40,590 nucleotides of DNA from an uncultured Nitrospiraceae bacterium. GTDB lineage: Bacteria; Nitrospirota; Thermodesulfovibrionia; Thermodesulfovibrionales; Thermodesulfovibrionaceae. The notes beneath the pieces were generated by a model. It saw only the letters and a list, made by a program, of their open reading frames with translations, searched no databases and was not told the origin of the DNA. Position 1 is the first letter of the stretch; the number at the start of each line of letters is the position of its first letter. The stretch lies in assembly GCA_937139565.1 (NCBI GenBank), contig CAKZQH010000023.1, positions 1-40,590 on the forward strand, written 5' to 3'. This document shows positions 1-10,607 of the stretch, one piece after another. A program made the translations under genes and the position numbers.

Positions 1-109
1 GTTTCAATCCTTGTTTTTATGGAAGTTGGTCTTAGACTGGTAATCCGAAGCTGAAATACCTTGCTATAACATGTTTCAATCCTTGTTTTTATGGAAGTTG
101 GTCTTAGAC
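1..109 (-). CRISPR. CRISPR array 1, leader-proximal end (37-nt repeat)
   Basis: Two identical 37-nt repeats lie at 1-37 and 73-109, separated by one 35-nt spacer at 38-72. The array continues off the left edge. Read on the minus strand the repeat starts GTCTAAGACC and ends GGATTGAAAC, and the ATTGAAAC end is the typical 8-nt crRNA handle of type I-B and III repeats. Together with cas4-cas2-cas1 to the right, this orients the array leftwards: the repeat at 73-109 is the leader-proximal one and 38-72 is the newest spacer. The same crRNAs probably serve both the I-B and III-B complexes encoded next door. Confidence 0.95.
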
Positions 110-333
110 AGCAATTTTTGTGTTTTCCATTGATAAATAAGGATTTTTGTTATTTTTTCTTGAATCTTTTTTTGTATTTTTTCACTCTCTCTGCCCTCTT
201 AAAATGCAAAAAATTTTTCTCTTTTACATAACCTTTAGTTCATTTTTTTCTTATTTAACAATAACTTACAAATATGTTTACCCACCTGCTCTATAATTTT
301 TTGAAACTAGTAACTCACACTTGTCAAAGACCA
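110..333 (-). promoter_or_regulatory. CRISPR leader between cas4 and array 1
   Basis: This is a noncoding, very AT-rich stretch with long T and A runs between the cas4 stop and the first repeat. By position it is the leader that should hold the array promoter and the adaptation signals. A TTGACA-like box is visible on the minus strand (327-322), but no TATAAT-like box lies at normal spacing from it, so I do not assign a precise promoter. Confidence 0.7.
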
Positions 334-2289
<1,956 letters not shown>

Positions 2290-2365
2290 GATTATTCAAA
2301 TATCAAAAACGCACAAAAAATAGCCCGAGGATAACAAAAATTATCTCTAAAACATGAGAAACTTC

Positions 2366-2707
2366 TCAAACTCCTCTCCACTCCCAATCTTTCCCTTTCA
2401 CAAGAAGAATAGGTTTAGGATCCTCTTCTGCATCTTCAAAAAAAAGACTTTTGAGCACATAGTAGAGATTGATTCCTGATGAGGTAAATCTTTTCTTAAA
2501 AATCACACATGCTTCTTTGATTGACAATTTAAGTTTCAAAACAGCATAAAGGTCGTAAAAATCTTTCTTTGTGCAGCGCTGAGAGATGGCTTTTATTCTT
2601 TCAGCAGTAATATCTTTAAAATCTGCAACTGGAACTTTTCGCCATGATATTGTTGGATAGATGAGAGGATGGCTGTAATAAAGAAAGGACAATTTAACCC
2701 TATTCAC
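2366..2707 (-). CDS. AbiEii-like nucleotidyltransferase, C-terminal half of a split gene
   Basis: This 113-aa product matches the second half of AbiEii/AbiGii-type nucleotidyltransferase toxins. It has VKLSFLYYSHPLIYP, then ADFKDITAERIKAISQR and KKDFYDLYAVLK, the usual helical segment with conserved K-K-D-F-x-D-L. It has no nucleotidyltransferase active site of its own; that lies in the upstream fragment at 2704-2913. The GTG start overlaps the TGA of that fragment (GTGA), so coupled translation of two pieces is possible. A frameshift with loss of a short middle section is equally likely. Whether the two pieces assemble into an active enzyme cannot be told from sequence. Confidence 0.7.
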   Translation of the reverse strand: MNRVKLSFLYYSHPLIYPTISWRKVPVADFKDITAERIKAISQRCTKKDFYDLYAVLKLKLSIKEACVIFKKRFTSSGINLYYVLKSLFFEDAEEDPKPILLVKGKDWEWRGV

Positions 2708-2913
2708 AGTGCACTGAGCCTTCCTGCAACAAATTTGTCAAGGATGACATCTGCATTGAATATTCTTTGAGAGAAAAAATCTAAATCAAGCGATTTTCTA
2801 TGCCCAAGTTGTAACGCCAGAGCAGTTCCACCAGCTAAATAGAAATCATTAAGTTTATCTGATAGTTGATCGATTACTTCGATCGCATTTTCTGGTGATA
2901 CATTTTCAAACAT
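2704..2913 (-). CDS. AbiEii-like nucleotidyltransferase, N-terminal half of a split gene
   Basis: A 69-aa product carries the nucleotidyltransferase signature of the AbiEii family: FYLAGGTALALQLGHRKSLD followed by LDFF, with the GG-T motif and the D-x-D metal-binding pair. Family members continue without a break through a linker into the half encoded at 2366-2707. Here a stop follows GRLSAL, and part of the linker is missing on comparison with the family layout. The two fragments together give about 180 residues, short for a complete AbiEii-type toxin. The gene begins inside the 3' end of the DUF6922-like gene, the arrangement expected of an antitoxin-toxin pair. Confidence 0.7.
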   Translation of the reverse strand: MFENVSPENAIEVIDQLSDKLNDFYLAGGTALALQLGHRKSLDLDFFSQRIFNADVILDKFVAGRLSAL

Positions 2914-3182
2914 GCAATCTCCTTTAAAGGAATTCCAAAATACACTGCCCAGAATTTTGCTGTTTTAGGCATTAATCCACGTCTTTTTTTAATTACCTCT
3001 TTGATCTTTTCATCTGGATATATCGCCCTCAGGGTAGCAACATCTTTTTCATCGCCAAAATCAAGCACCCGTGCAATAATGTAACTTGAGTTTTTTTCAA
3101 GATCGATATCTTCTGCATCCCAGAATAGGGTTGGGTTAAATATCTCCCTTACATTAACCTTCTTAGTTCGACTGTTTTTCAT
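2874..3182 (-). CDS. DUF6922-like small protein, candidate antitoxin partner of AbiEii-like gene
   Basis: A 102-aa protein with the pattern LFWDAEDIDLEKNSSYIIAR, then VLDFGDEKDVATLRAIYPDE, KIKEVIKKRR and PKTAKFWAVYFGIP. I recognise this as the DUF6922-like family that is commonly encoded directly upstream of AbiEii-type nucleotidyltransferases, where it is thought to act as the antitoxin side. Its 3' end overlaps the downstream toxin fragment by 40 nt. It starts 26 nt after the cas6 stop, in the same orientation, so it is probably read from the cas promoter. The antitoxin role is inferred from context. Confidence 0.65.
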   Translation of the reverse strand: MKNSRTKKVNVREIFNPTLFWDAEDIDLEKNSSYIIARVLDFGDEKDVATLRAIYPDEKIKEVIKKRRGLMPKTAKFWAVYFGIPLKEIACLKMYHQKMRSK

Positions 3183-3207
3183 AACTAATTATATCATTTT
3201 GAATTCT

Positions 3208-3879
3208 TTAACTTGAATTCTTTAACGTTTTTACCGTCCCAAAACCCCTCGACACTGACTTACCAATGCCCCAGTAATCAGGAATTTCAAAATTCACTGA
3301 GAATGTGCCTAAAAACCCGAGCATCGGAGTGCCTTTGAGTCTTGTCTGAATCTCTTTTAACCTGCCAATGTTTGCCTTAATCGGCTCAGGTACAGTGTAT
3401 CCAAGGCTTTTCGAGATTGAGATGATGTTGCCTATAAGAATGCTTTCGAGGAGTTTTTTTCTTTTTGCCCATGTACCGAGTTTCTGGTATCTCTCATAAT
3501 TCTTTTCATTCAATGCAAGCCAGGGGGTGAGGAAGGTGTAGGTGATTTGATCCGAGGTTAATGAAAAGGTTGAAGTATAACTCTCCATTCCTTTGGTTAA
3601 GATATCCTGCCATTTACCACTCAGATTTATTCTCTTTAAATTAAAAAAAATCTTTTCAAGAATATCTAAACCTTCATTGAATCCTATCAACATGCATGCG
3701 TTGTCTACAATTTTATACTGCACACATGGATAACGATATACAAAGCCACTTTCCATATGATTGTGAGCATAAGGATTATCCCAAAATAAATTACCAAGAT
3801 ATCCTCTTATTTTTTCGGCATCACTTTTATTTAGATCAGAGTCTAAGCTAAGAATAAGTTTTAATATCCTTACCTCCAT
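3208..3879 (-). CDS. cas6: CRISPR pre-crRNA endoribonuclease Cas6
   Basis: A 223-aa RAMP protein that should cut the repeat transcript to release crRNAs for both effector complexes. The glycine-rich loop near the C-terminus (GIGKSVSRGFGTV, about residues 203-215) is the Cas6/RAMP signature, preceded by GFLGTFSVNFEIPDYW. The sequence is divergent from textbook Cas6, and I cannot name the catalytic histidine with confidence; H39 and H41 in YAHNHME are candidates. It sits 4 nt after cas3 and is the only Cas6 candidate in the locus. It might be classed in databases as a Cas6-like protein of unknown subgroup. Confidence 0.75.
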   Translation of the reverse strand: MEVRILKLILSLDSDLNKSDAEKIRGYLGNLFWDNPYAHNHMESGFVYRYPCVQYKIVDNACMLIGFNEGLDILEKIFFNLKRINLSGKWQDILTKGMESYTSTFSLTSDQITYTFLTPWLALNEKNYERYQKLGTWAKRKKLLESILIGNIISISKSLGYTVPEPIKANIGRLKEIQTRLKGTPMLGFLGTFSVNFEIPDYWGIGKSVSRGFGTVKTLKNSS

Positions 3880-3883
3880 ATCT

Positions 3884-6220
3884 TCACCAAATGATCACAG
3901 ATTTTGTATCTTTAGTAATAAATCCAGTCTCTCTGTCATAATAATCATCAAGAGTAGATTGCTTAACATAGCCTATTCCGTTAAAAATTTGTGGCTTATT
4001 ATTAATACTCATTGGAATGGATATAACATATTGATAAAATTCTGCTTTTATAGCGTCAAAAGCTATTTTTCTTCGAAACAGATCATCTATATTTTTTAAA
4101 GCCTTAAAATCCTCCCAGGCCTTACAAGCTTCTTCATCTGTTTCTATAAAAACATCTAACTTTTTATAGTCCTCTTCTATGAGTTCAAAATCAGACACAG
4201 AAATCGTATCATACAAACTGTCGTATCGTAACTTTGCAATCGCTTCTAATAGATTTTGCGATTTCTGCTGTGTTTTCTTTTTACTTGTTTCCTTGTAATA
4301 AAAATCTATTAATTCTAAAAATTCACCTTCTTTAATTTCATCTTTCGTAAGAAGAATCTTTTTTGTTATGTCAAGTAAAACAGCATCGTATATATATGAT
4401 GCATATTTTCTTCCATTCTCACTTTCTAACTCAACGACATATGTTATGCCCTTATTCCTACCATTTCTATTGCATCTACCTGATGCCTGATTAATAGAAT
4501 CAAGTGGAGCCATGTCTCTCACAACAACATCAAAGTCTATATCCACACCCGCCTCAACAAGTTGTGTTGTCACTACAACTTTATATTTTTTCTCTTTTAT
4601 CTCTCTTATCCGTTTTAGACGTTCTTTTGGTATTAAATGGGTTGAAAGATAAGTAACTGTGATCCCTTTGTTTTTTATTAGATTATAGAAATCCTTTGCA
4701 GATGTTATAGTGTTAAAGATAAATAGATATCTTCTTTCATCGGTTAAATCAAAATATTCACTGAGGTCATTTATTTTCATGGGGCTATGTAGTAAGGGTT
4801 TTATAGAAACCCTATCTAATGCTTTGAAATACCTGTCTCTATCCACGAGTCCTATAGTTTCTCCCCTTTCAAAAATCAGGGGTTCAGTTGCTGTGACAAA
4901 TATTATGTAAGCATTAAGCATCTCAGCCACTTCTTTTAATATATTTCTCAAAAGCAACCAGTATTTAACAGGTATTGATTGAACTTCATCGAGGATGATT
5001 ATTGAATTGGCAAGTTTATGAAATTTTCTTATACTTTTATTTTTGTTCGAAATCAATGTATGAAAAAGCTGAACAAAGGTAGTTACTATTATTTCAGCAT
5101 TCCATCCTTCAATTAGAATCTTTGCCTCATCAGATTCGAATTCATTGTTTTCTTTTTTGTAAAAGATGTCTGATAAATGATGATGCTTTAAAAGAATGTT
5201 TGTGTCGGGTTCAATATTGTTTGTTTTTATCACTGATTCAAATACTTCTGAATTCTGGTCAATTATGCTCAAGAAAGGAAGTGCATATACAATTCGTGGT
5301 GCTACACCTTTTGTAGATTTTATGAGTTCCTTTAATTTCAATGCAAAGGCAAAAGAGGTTAAGGTCTTTCCAAGTCCGGTCGGAAGGTTTAAAGAATAGA
5401 ATTTCTTATTCAACTCAATCTCATGAGTCAATGTCTCCTTATAAGCCTTTTCTCTTAAAGTGTTGATGGGAGATTCTGGAAAAACGACCTGTTTTTTATA
5501 ATTATTCATCCAGTCAGAACTATTTAACACTTTTCTATCAAATACAGTCTTTTCTCTAATAACTACATCACTTTTATCAGCATCAAGGAGTGTCGAATAT
5601 ATAAAATTAAATATTATGTAATTAAAAACAGTATGATCCATATTTCTTAAAAGTTTACTAATTTGCCTTAATTCTCCACCAAATTCATCAATCCACTTAG
5701 ATATAATCTCTTTGTTCAATAAAAGAGGTAGTCCTGCAGAATGGAGCCTAATGCTAAGCTTAAGAAAACCATCATCTGCTATACTTACAAGTTGTCTATG
5801 CAATAAATTTCTGTCGTTATCGTCAAATATGACTTCATCTCGAATATCTTGTAAATCTCCATGATGCCTCCTAACAGCAAGGTAGGCAAAAAATGGATAA
5901 AGCTTATTGAATAAACACAGTTCCTTCGTTAAGTAATAGGCACAAACTGCTGAAAAAAGACTATGCCATGTCTCTTTATTTTTCTTGAGTTTTTCTCTTT
6001 CTTTTTCATTTGCGTTTATATAACATTGAAAATAACTGGTGGCTTTGCCGATGTCGTGAGTAAGTGCAATAATTCTGCATATGCTGGATAATCTATCTCT
6101 TATTTTATCTGGTTTCTCAGAAAGAAATAAATCCGAAAGCTCAGCAACACCTATAAGATGGTCTTCAAGCAGCACTCCAGGATGGGAATACAAATTAGAA
6201 GAAATTAATGATTTCTCCAT
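3884..6220 (-). CDS. cas3: CRISPR-associated nuclease-helicase Cas3 (type I)
   Basis: Cas3 (778 aa) is recruited by the DNA-bound Cascade complex and unwinds and degrades the target. The N-terminal HD nuclease domain shows H13, H21, the HD pair at H55-D56 (LTHDIGK), H86 and H119-H120 (RRHHGD). The helicase follows: Walker A PTGLGKT (280-287), DEVQ box (411-414), FVTATEP and motif VI QASGRCNRNG. HD and helicase are fused in one chain in the usual order. The gene overlaps the cas5 3' end by 26 nt, so it is coupled to the Cascade genes. Confidence 0.95.
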   Translation of the reverse strand: MEKSLISSNLYSHPGVLLEDHLIGVAELSDLFLSEKPDKIRDRLSSICRIIALTHDIGKATSYFQCYINANEKEREKLKKNKETWHSLFSAVCAYYLTKELCLFNKLYPFFAYLAVRRHHGDLQDIRDEVIFDDNDRNLLHRQLVSIADDGFLKLSIRLHSAGLPLLLNKEIISKWIDEFGGELRQISKLLRNMDHTVFNYIIFNFIYSTLLDADKSDVVIREKTVFDRKVLNSSDWMNNYKKQVVFPESPINTLREKAYKETLTHEIELNKKFYSLNLPTGLGKTLTSFAFALKLKELIKSTKGVAPRIVYALPFLSIIDQNSEVFESVIKTNNIEPDTNILLKHHHLSDIFYKKENNEFESDEAKILIEGWNAEIIVTTFVQLFHTLISNKNKSIRKFHKLANSIIILDEVQSIPVKYWLLLRNILKEVAEMLNAYIIFVTATEPLIFERGETIGLVDRDRYFKALDRVSIKPLLHSPMKINDLSEYFDLTDERRYLFIFNTITSAKDFYNLIKNKGITVTYLSTHLIPKERLKRIREIKEKKYKVVVTTQLVEAGVDIDFDVVVRDMAPLDSINQASGRCNRNGRNKGITYVVELESENGRKYASYIYDAVLLDITKKILLTKDEIKEGEFLELIDFYYKETSKKKTQQKSQNLLEAIAKLRYDSLYDTISVSDFELIEEDYKKLDVFIETDEEACKAWEDFKALKNIDDLFRRKIAFDAIKAEFYQYVISIPMSINNKPQIFNGIGYVKQSTLDDYYDRETGFITKDTKSVIIW

Positions 6221-6914
6221 TTTCTAATTGGTAATACTCCTTTACATTAGCCTTGATAGTTTTCCCATCAGGCTCAAAGATTACATCATCATATTTCTCT
6301 ATTATTCTTTCACTATTCATTTTAATTGGCATCTTCTCTTTGAAGTATCTCTTATTCATCTCAATTTCAATCCCATTTTCTCTTAAATTCGTTTCCTTAA
6401 TGGGTGTGTGAATCTCTACTAATTCAGTACCTGACTTTTGCTCAAAATCAAACACACCAACATATTTAAAGTCTGCAATTAGCTCACTTAATCCAAGAGA
6501 GACTGTGTATGTGCATTTATGTTCTTTCAAAAGTTTTTCTAGTCGCTCAAATACCTCTGGGACTTCGTGAGCAAAATAAATCCTGAAACAGGGGTTTTTT
6601 AAAAATTCAGTTAGAATTTGGGTTCTCGGCTCATGGTATTGACTACTATAAAGAGTCCAGTGTCCATCTTTTGTGTTTATAAGATTTATTCCCATCCTGA
6701 CCTTTTTAACTGGATTTATGATCCTGAGTGCAATTTTGCATCTATCCATTGAAAAAACTTTTAAATATTCATCTTTTCCACTTCCATAAATAGCACCTAA
6801 AATACCTGCTATAGTAAAAGGTGGGGGAAAGGAAAAAGTAAGAGGGGACGAAGTTGTATAAAATTTACGGAAATGACCGTAATCTCCCCATATGTCAAAT
6901 ACTAGAACCTTCAT
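6195..6914 (-). CDS. cas5: Cascade subunit Cas5 (type I-B)
   Basis: A 239-aa RAMP-fold Cas5 that caps the 5' handle of the crRNA in Cascade. The N-terminus VFDIWGDYGHFRKFYTTSSP and the FPPPFTIAGILGAIYG segment are the family signature of the Cas5h/Cas5b type. The start at 6914 follows a weak AGAGG-like ribosome site and gives the normal N-terminal strand. It lies 11 nt after cas7 and overlaps cas3, in the fixed I-B order cas8b-cas7-cas5-cas3. Confidence 0.92.
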   Translation of the reverse strand: MKVLVFDIWGDYGHFRKFYTTSSPLTFSFPPPFTIAGILGAIYGSGKDEYLKVFSMDRCKIALRIINPVKKVRMGINLINTKDGHWTLYSSQYHEPRTQILTEFLKNPCFRIYFAHEVPEVFERLEKLLKEHKCTYTVSLGLSELIADFKYVGVFDFEQKSGTELVEIHTPIKETNLRENGIEIEMNKRYFKEKMPIKMNSERIIEKYDDVIFEPDGKTIKANVKEYYQLENGEIINFF

Positions 6915-6925
6915 TGACTACCTCT

Positions 6926-7840
6926 TTAAAAAGTAAGGCTCTCAACAGGTAAGCCAGACAATGCATCCTGTATCGAAACACTCTGCCCATCTTTTATAAA
7001 AGCAATCCTCTCATCTACCTTGAGGCTAATCTTTTCAATTCTGTCTGTATGGTCATTCAGTGCTTTAATAAGATTTGTGATATCAATTTTGATCTCTGAA
7101 ATGTCCCGAATTGCCTCGTGAGTTTTTTCTGCCTGTAAAGCTATGCGTTTATCTAACTCTCCGATAAAGTAATTTCCTTCTTTGTATTTTACCTGCATAA
7201 GAAGTCTTGGCATCTGACCAAATTTGGAGCCAGAGATGAGGTTTTTAGTTCCATTCCACATAGCCTCAAGCATTAAGGAGATATCATCCTCGGTTAATTC
7301 AAGTTTTTGTATTAAAGCAGCATTTTCATTTACCACCCCATAAAAAACTATGAGGGAATATGGCAGGATATACCTTTCGGTAAATGTGCCCTGCCTACGC
7401 TCTACTGCTGATGGCATAACAGTAGTCCCTTTTATGTAAGTAAGGTCAACCTTATGTAGAGACCTACCGTATTTGAACTGAACTGGTCCTGTTAATGCCA
7501 TTGTTTGATCTTTAACTGCCGTCGTGGCGCCAAATAATCTTATGTCAATACAATTTTTTATCACCTCTACTGGATTATCATTAAAATCTTTTAACCTATC
7601 TTCTTTTGTTTTTAGACTGCCCTTTTCATCTCGTATCTCCCGAATAAAGATATCTTTCTTTTTATACTCATAGAGATAGTCCCTTATAGTCCTTTTTAAC
7701 CTCACATCCGTAACAATATTCACTCCTGTTTCCTCATCAATTCTTGGTTTATTCTCATCCACCGGATCGCCATTAGGATTTGCATCTGTTACATCATAAA
7801 GAAATAAAATCTCTGAACGATTTTTTACTAACTCTGACAT
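6926..7840 (-). CDS. cas7: Cascade backbone subunit Cas7 (Csh2-type, I-B)
   Basis: Cas7/Csh2 (304 aa) polymerises along the crRNA to form the Cascade backbone. The N-terminus has ILFLYDVTDANPNGDPVDEN, the most recognisable Cas7 motif, followed by DEETGVNIVTDVRLKRTIRD. The gene has a good ribosome site (GGAGG) upstream of ATG 7840 and sits 3 nt after csh1. Its length and motifs are ordinary for the family. Confidence 0.95.
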   Translation of the reverse strand: MSELVKNRSEILFLYDVTDANPNGDPVDENKPRIDEETGVNIVTDVRLKRTIRDYLYEYKKKDIFIREIRDEKGSLKTKEDRLKDFNDNPVEVIKNCIDIRLFGATTAVKDQTMALTGPVQFKYGRSLHKVDLTYIKGTTVMPSAVERRQGTFTERYILPYSLIVFYGVVNENAALIQKLELTEDDISLMLEAMWNGTKNLISGSKFGQMPRLLMQVKYKEGNYFIGELDKRIALQAEKTHEAIRDISEIKIDITNLIKALNDHTDRIEKISLKVDERIAFIKDGQSVSIQDALSGLPVESLTF

Positions 7841-7843
7841 AAT

Positions 7844-9574
7844 TTATTCCTCCTTCTTAAATTTATGATAAGCTATACCAGCAATGCTATCAGAGAGATT
7901 CATTCCACAGGCAAAATAAAAGTTTATCTCATCAACAGACATGTTCCACCTCTCCCCAGCCTCAATGAGGTATTTCGAAGCTTCTGATGCTATCAATCTT
8001 TTACCTAAATCAAAGGAATCATATTCCTCAAGTTTATTTTGCACTTCTGGTAAAAGTGCCTTAATATCTCTTTCGTCCATCTTTAAGCCTTTAAGTTTTT
8101 TCATAAATGGTTTGGCATTCCTCTCAGCCCACTGTTTATTAAGAAGCAATTGGGTTAAGGCTCCTAACAAAAAGATTCCCCTCTTGGCAGGATTGGCAAA
8201 TGATTTTCCATAACGGATAAAAATATCATTAAATATACTTTCCTCCATCTTTACCTCCTCAAAAGTTATTAAACCAAGATTTTCAAAGAACACTGTATTC
8301 ATTAAGGCATCTTTTACCCTAAAAGTAAAATAGCCGTCATTTATAAACTCTTTTCTGATTACTGCCATGTAAAACTTCAAAAGAAATGCAAAATCAAGCT
8401 GTTTCCCTTTAAAGACACTATCAACTATCTCAAGAAAGTATTTATTTAAATCGCTGTCTCTTTTGTTTTCATCGGATTTGGAAAAGAATGTCCTTATCTT
8501 CCCAAAATTAAACTCCTCATTAAAAAGTTTATCAACTTGATCTTTTATTGCAAAGATTTTCCTGATTCTTGAAGGGAAAACATCTTCAATCATCAATAAA
8601 ATCCTTTCAGCACCTTGATCCTTCCTTAAAAAAAGAAAGTTAAGAGTAAGAATGTCTTTTTTTTCTGAAAGATATTCAAGTATTTCGTTTTCATCATTTG
8701 TAATCCTCTTTTTTATTCTTTCCTTTAGATTAATTGTTTTAAGAGTATCCGACATAATGTTAAGAATTTCTTCTAAGAGAACTTTGTCGCCTATTAGTAG
8801 CTTGGGTATCAAATAGTAGTTTAATCCGTAAAATTTGAAATTCAATTTAGCATCAAGAAATTTTTTCCCTTCTTCTAATTCAAGTTTGCATTCAGGACAA
8901 ACAGGGAAATTCTTCCAGGCAAGATTTTTATCAAACCCTCCTGTTATAAATCCTAACTTATCTATGGTGTAAAACTTAAAAACATTCACATCTCCAGACA
9001 CAAGCACTTTTTGCATCCCGCAAATAGAGCACACTTTGTTATTTACAGAAATCTTGCCAGTTTTTTGGGATTCAATCCTTCTGAGTGATTCTTTAAAGAT
9101 ATCTAACTCTCCGATATACTTCCATTCATTGTCCTGCTTGATTTTTATTGTCAAAAGCTTACCATCTTTTTTATTCAAATTTTTGATGTGTTTTTGTATT
9201 GATTTAATTATGCTATCCTTATTAGCGTTTAAAATATCTCTAATTTTCCCTAAAAACTCATTTTTTTCCTCTGCCCCATATTTTATAAACCATTTTTGTA
9301 TTTTGTTCTCAAAAGTTTTCCTAACCTCTGTAATAATTGCAGCAGGTGTCGGATTTGGACCATTAGAGGGTCCTTTTCTAAAAATATATTTCATCTTTCT
9401 TGATGAATCATAGTCTTCCAATTCCACATCGACAAAATCATTTGTATCGATATCAACCTTTATAAAGAATATTTTTCCTCCTGATCTAAATGGCTCGTGA
9501 ATGAGTGTATCTAACTCATCTTTACTGTATTTATCTCTCTGCCATTTCCCTATTTCTCTTATTGTAGAAAGCAT
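7844..9574 (-). CDS. cas8b: Cascade large subunit Cas8b (Csh1 / TM1802 family)
   Basis: A 576-aa protein placed as the large subunit of the type I-B complex, which recognises the PAM. It has a zinc-binding pattern C182-x2-C185 (VCSICGMQ) with C226-x2-C229 (PVCPECK), typical of the Csh1/TM1802 group. The rest is poorly conserved, as expected for Cas8. The start is supported by a strong AAAGGAGA site 5-6 nt before the ATG. It begins the I-B block after a 162-nt gap from cmr6, so this block may have its own promoter. Confidence 0.88.
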   Translation of the reverse strand: MLSTIREIGKWQRDKYSKDELDTLIHEPFRSGGKIFFIKVDIDTNDFVDVELEDYDSSRKMKYIFRKGPSNGPNPTPAAIITEVRKTFENKIQKWFIKYGAEEKNEFLGKIRDILNANKDSIIKSIQKHIKNLNKKDGKLLTIKIKQDNEWKYIGELDIFKESLRRIESQKTGKISVNNKVCSICGMQKVLVSGDVNVFKFYTIDKLGFITGGFDKNLAWKNFPVCPECKLELEEGKKFLDAKLNFKFYGLNYYLIPKLLIGDKVLLEEILNIMSDTLKTINLKERIKKRITNDENEILEYLSEKKDILTLNFLFLRKDQGAERILLMIEDVFPSRIRKIFAIKDQVDKLFNEEFNFGKIRTFFSKSDENKRDSDLNKYFLEIVDSVFKGKQLDFAFLLKFYMAVIRKEFINDGYFTFRVKDALMNTVFFENLGLITFEEVKMEESIFNDIFIRYGKSFANPAKRGIFLLGALTQLLLNKQWAERNAKPFMKKLKGLKMDERDIKALLPEVQNKLEEYDSFDLGKRLIASEASKYLIEAGERWNMSVDEINFYFACGMNLSDSIAGIAYHKFKKEE

Positions 9575-9605
9575 GACTGTCTCCTTTAATCCCTCTAAAA
9601 GAATA

Positions 9606-9611
9606 GTTATA
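9606..9611 (-). promoter_or_regulatory. Candidate internal promoter -10 box ahead of cas8b
   Basis: The 162-nt gap between cmr6 and cas8b (9575-9736) holds no convincing gene. On the minus strand it contains TATAAC at 9611-9606, about 32 nt upstream of the cas8b ATG, followed by the strong ribosome site. No good -35 box is visible. Seen directly: the gap and the box. Inferred: independent transcription of the type I-B block. Confidence 0.3.
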
Positions 9612-9736
9612 CCATTTCTTACAAATAATATTACTTTTACTTATTCCCATCTCTCTTTTCTATCCATTTCCTTAAAAGCGCTAGACATTGACACTTTCAT
9701 TAATATTGCATTGAACTTTAATTATGTTCTTTTGCC

Positions 9737-10606
9737 TCACTCAAAATACCCATAGCCAATTGCAGTCTTTGCACCTATGCCGTGCTCTTTTAATGCCTCT
9801 TTTAACCATTCTGAAGCCTTCTCCAATAAATTCTTATCCTTTGACGCTAAATAGAATTTAAATTTTGTTCTTTCTACTGTCAAAAACTTTATTGGCACAG
9901 GTGATTGCCAATCTGCTGGTGGTTCTTTACCTGAATAATAATCAGAATAATGAGGTGTCATTACATCAATCTTTAAATTTATCGTTCCTACTGGATAGGC
10001 ATCAAAGAATATGACTTTGCCTTGATTCTCCTGTGTCCCAAAGATTTCACAAAAATTGGGGTCCTGTATTGCTTTATCTTCATCTCCTTCAAAATAATTT
10101 ATTATCACCCAATGCCTTGTAACTCCTTTTATTGCGCTTCCTGGAATGTATGGAATACCGTAAATATGATGGAGTGTCATTGATGTTTCCTGTGGATGCG
10201 ATGCACCAAGACCTATAACCATGCGCCAATAAAGCATTAATTCAAATTCTTCAAATCGCATCCCATTGTTTTCAAGCATCATTTTAAGCTGAGTGTTACG
10301 TCCTTCAAGGTATTCAAGAATTTTTTCATCTTTAATTAATTTATTAATCTCATTTATTATAAGTCCAAGGGATTTATCCTTATTTTCACTCTCATCGTTT
10401 CTGCGTGCGTAAGGAATTAACTTACTAAAAATAAGAGCAGGATTTATAGTAAAATCAGCTGAACGATATTCCCATTCTATCCTTTCTTCTTTTTTCTTTT
10501 TTTCATTCCACCTATATTTTCCAATTTTCTTTATTACTTGAAAAAGTATAGCTGACAGATCACTAGGATTGTAAAATTCATAGTTAGTTTCATATCTATT
10601 TTTCAT
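9737..10606 (-). CDS. cmr6: Type III-B RAMP protein Cmr6
   Basis: Cmr6 is the Cas7-like subunit at the 3' end of the crRNA in the Cmr complex. I place the start at ATG 10606 (MKNRYETNYEF) because a GGAG site lies 6 nt upstream; a longer frame starting with TTG is less likely. This gives 289 aa. Signature segments are LYWRMVIGLGASHPQETSMT, then YGIPYIPGSAIKGVTRHW, and a C-terminal GIGAKTAIGYGYFE glycine loop. It follows cmr5 by one base and ends the III-B gene block. Confidence 0.93.
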   Translation of the reverse strand: MKNRYETNYEFYNPSDLSAILFQVIKKIGKYRWNEKKKKEERIEWEYRSADFTINPALIFSKLIPYARRNDESENKDKSLGLIINEINKLIKDEKILEYLEGRNTQLKMMLENNGMRFEEFELMLYWRMVIGLGASHPQETSMTLHHIYGIPYIPGSAIKGVTRHWVIINYFEGDEDKAIQDPNFCEIFGTQENQGKVIFFDAYPVGTINLKIDVMTPHYSDYYSGKEPPADWQSPVPIKFLTVERTKFKFYLASKDKNLLEKASEWLKEALKEHGIGAKTAIGYGYFE

Positions 10607-10607
10607 T

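Noticed and set aside
38-72. Self-targeting spacer in array 1
   Set aside because: I could not find a match to this 35-nt spacer elsewhere in the window. Nothing can be said about its target without a database search.
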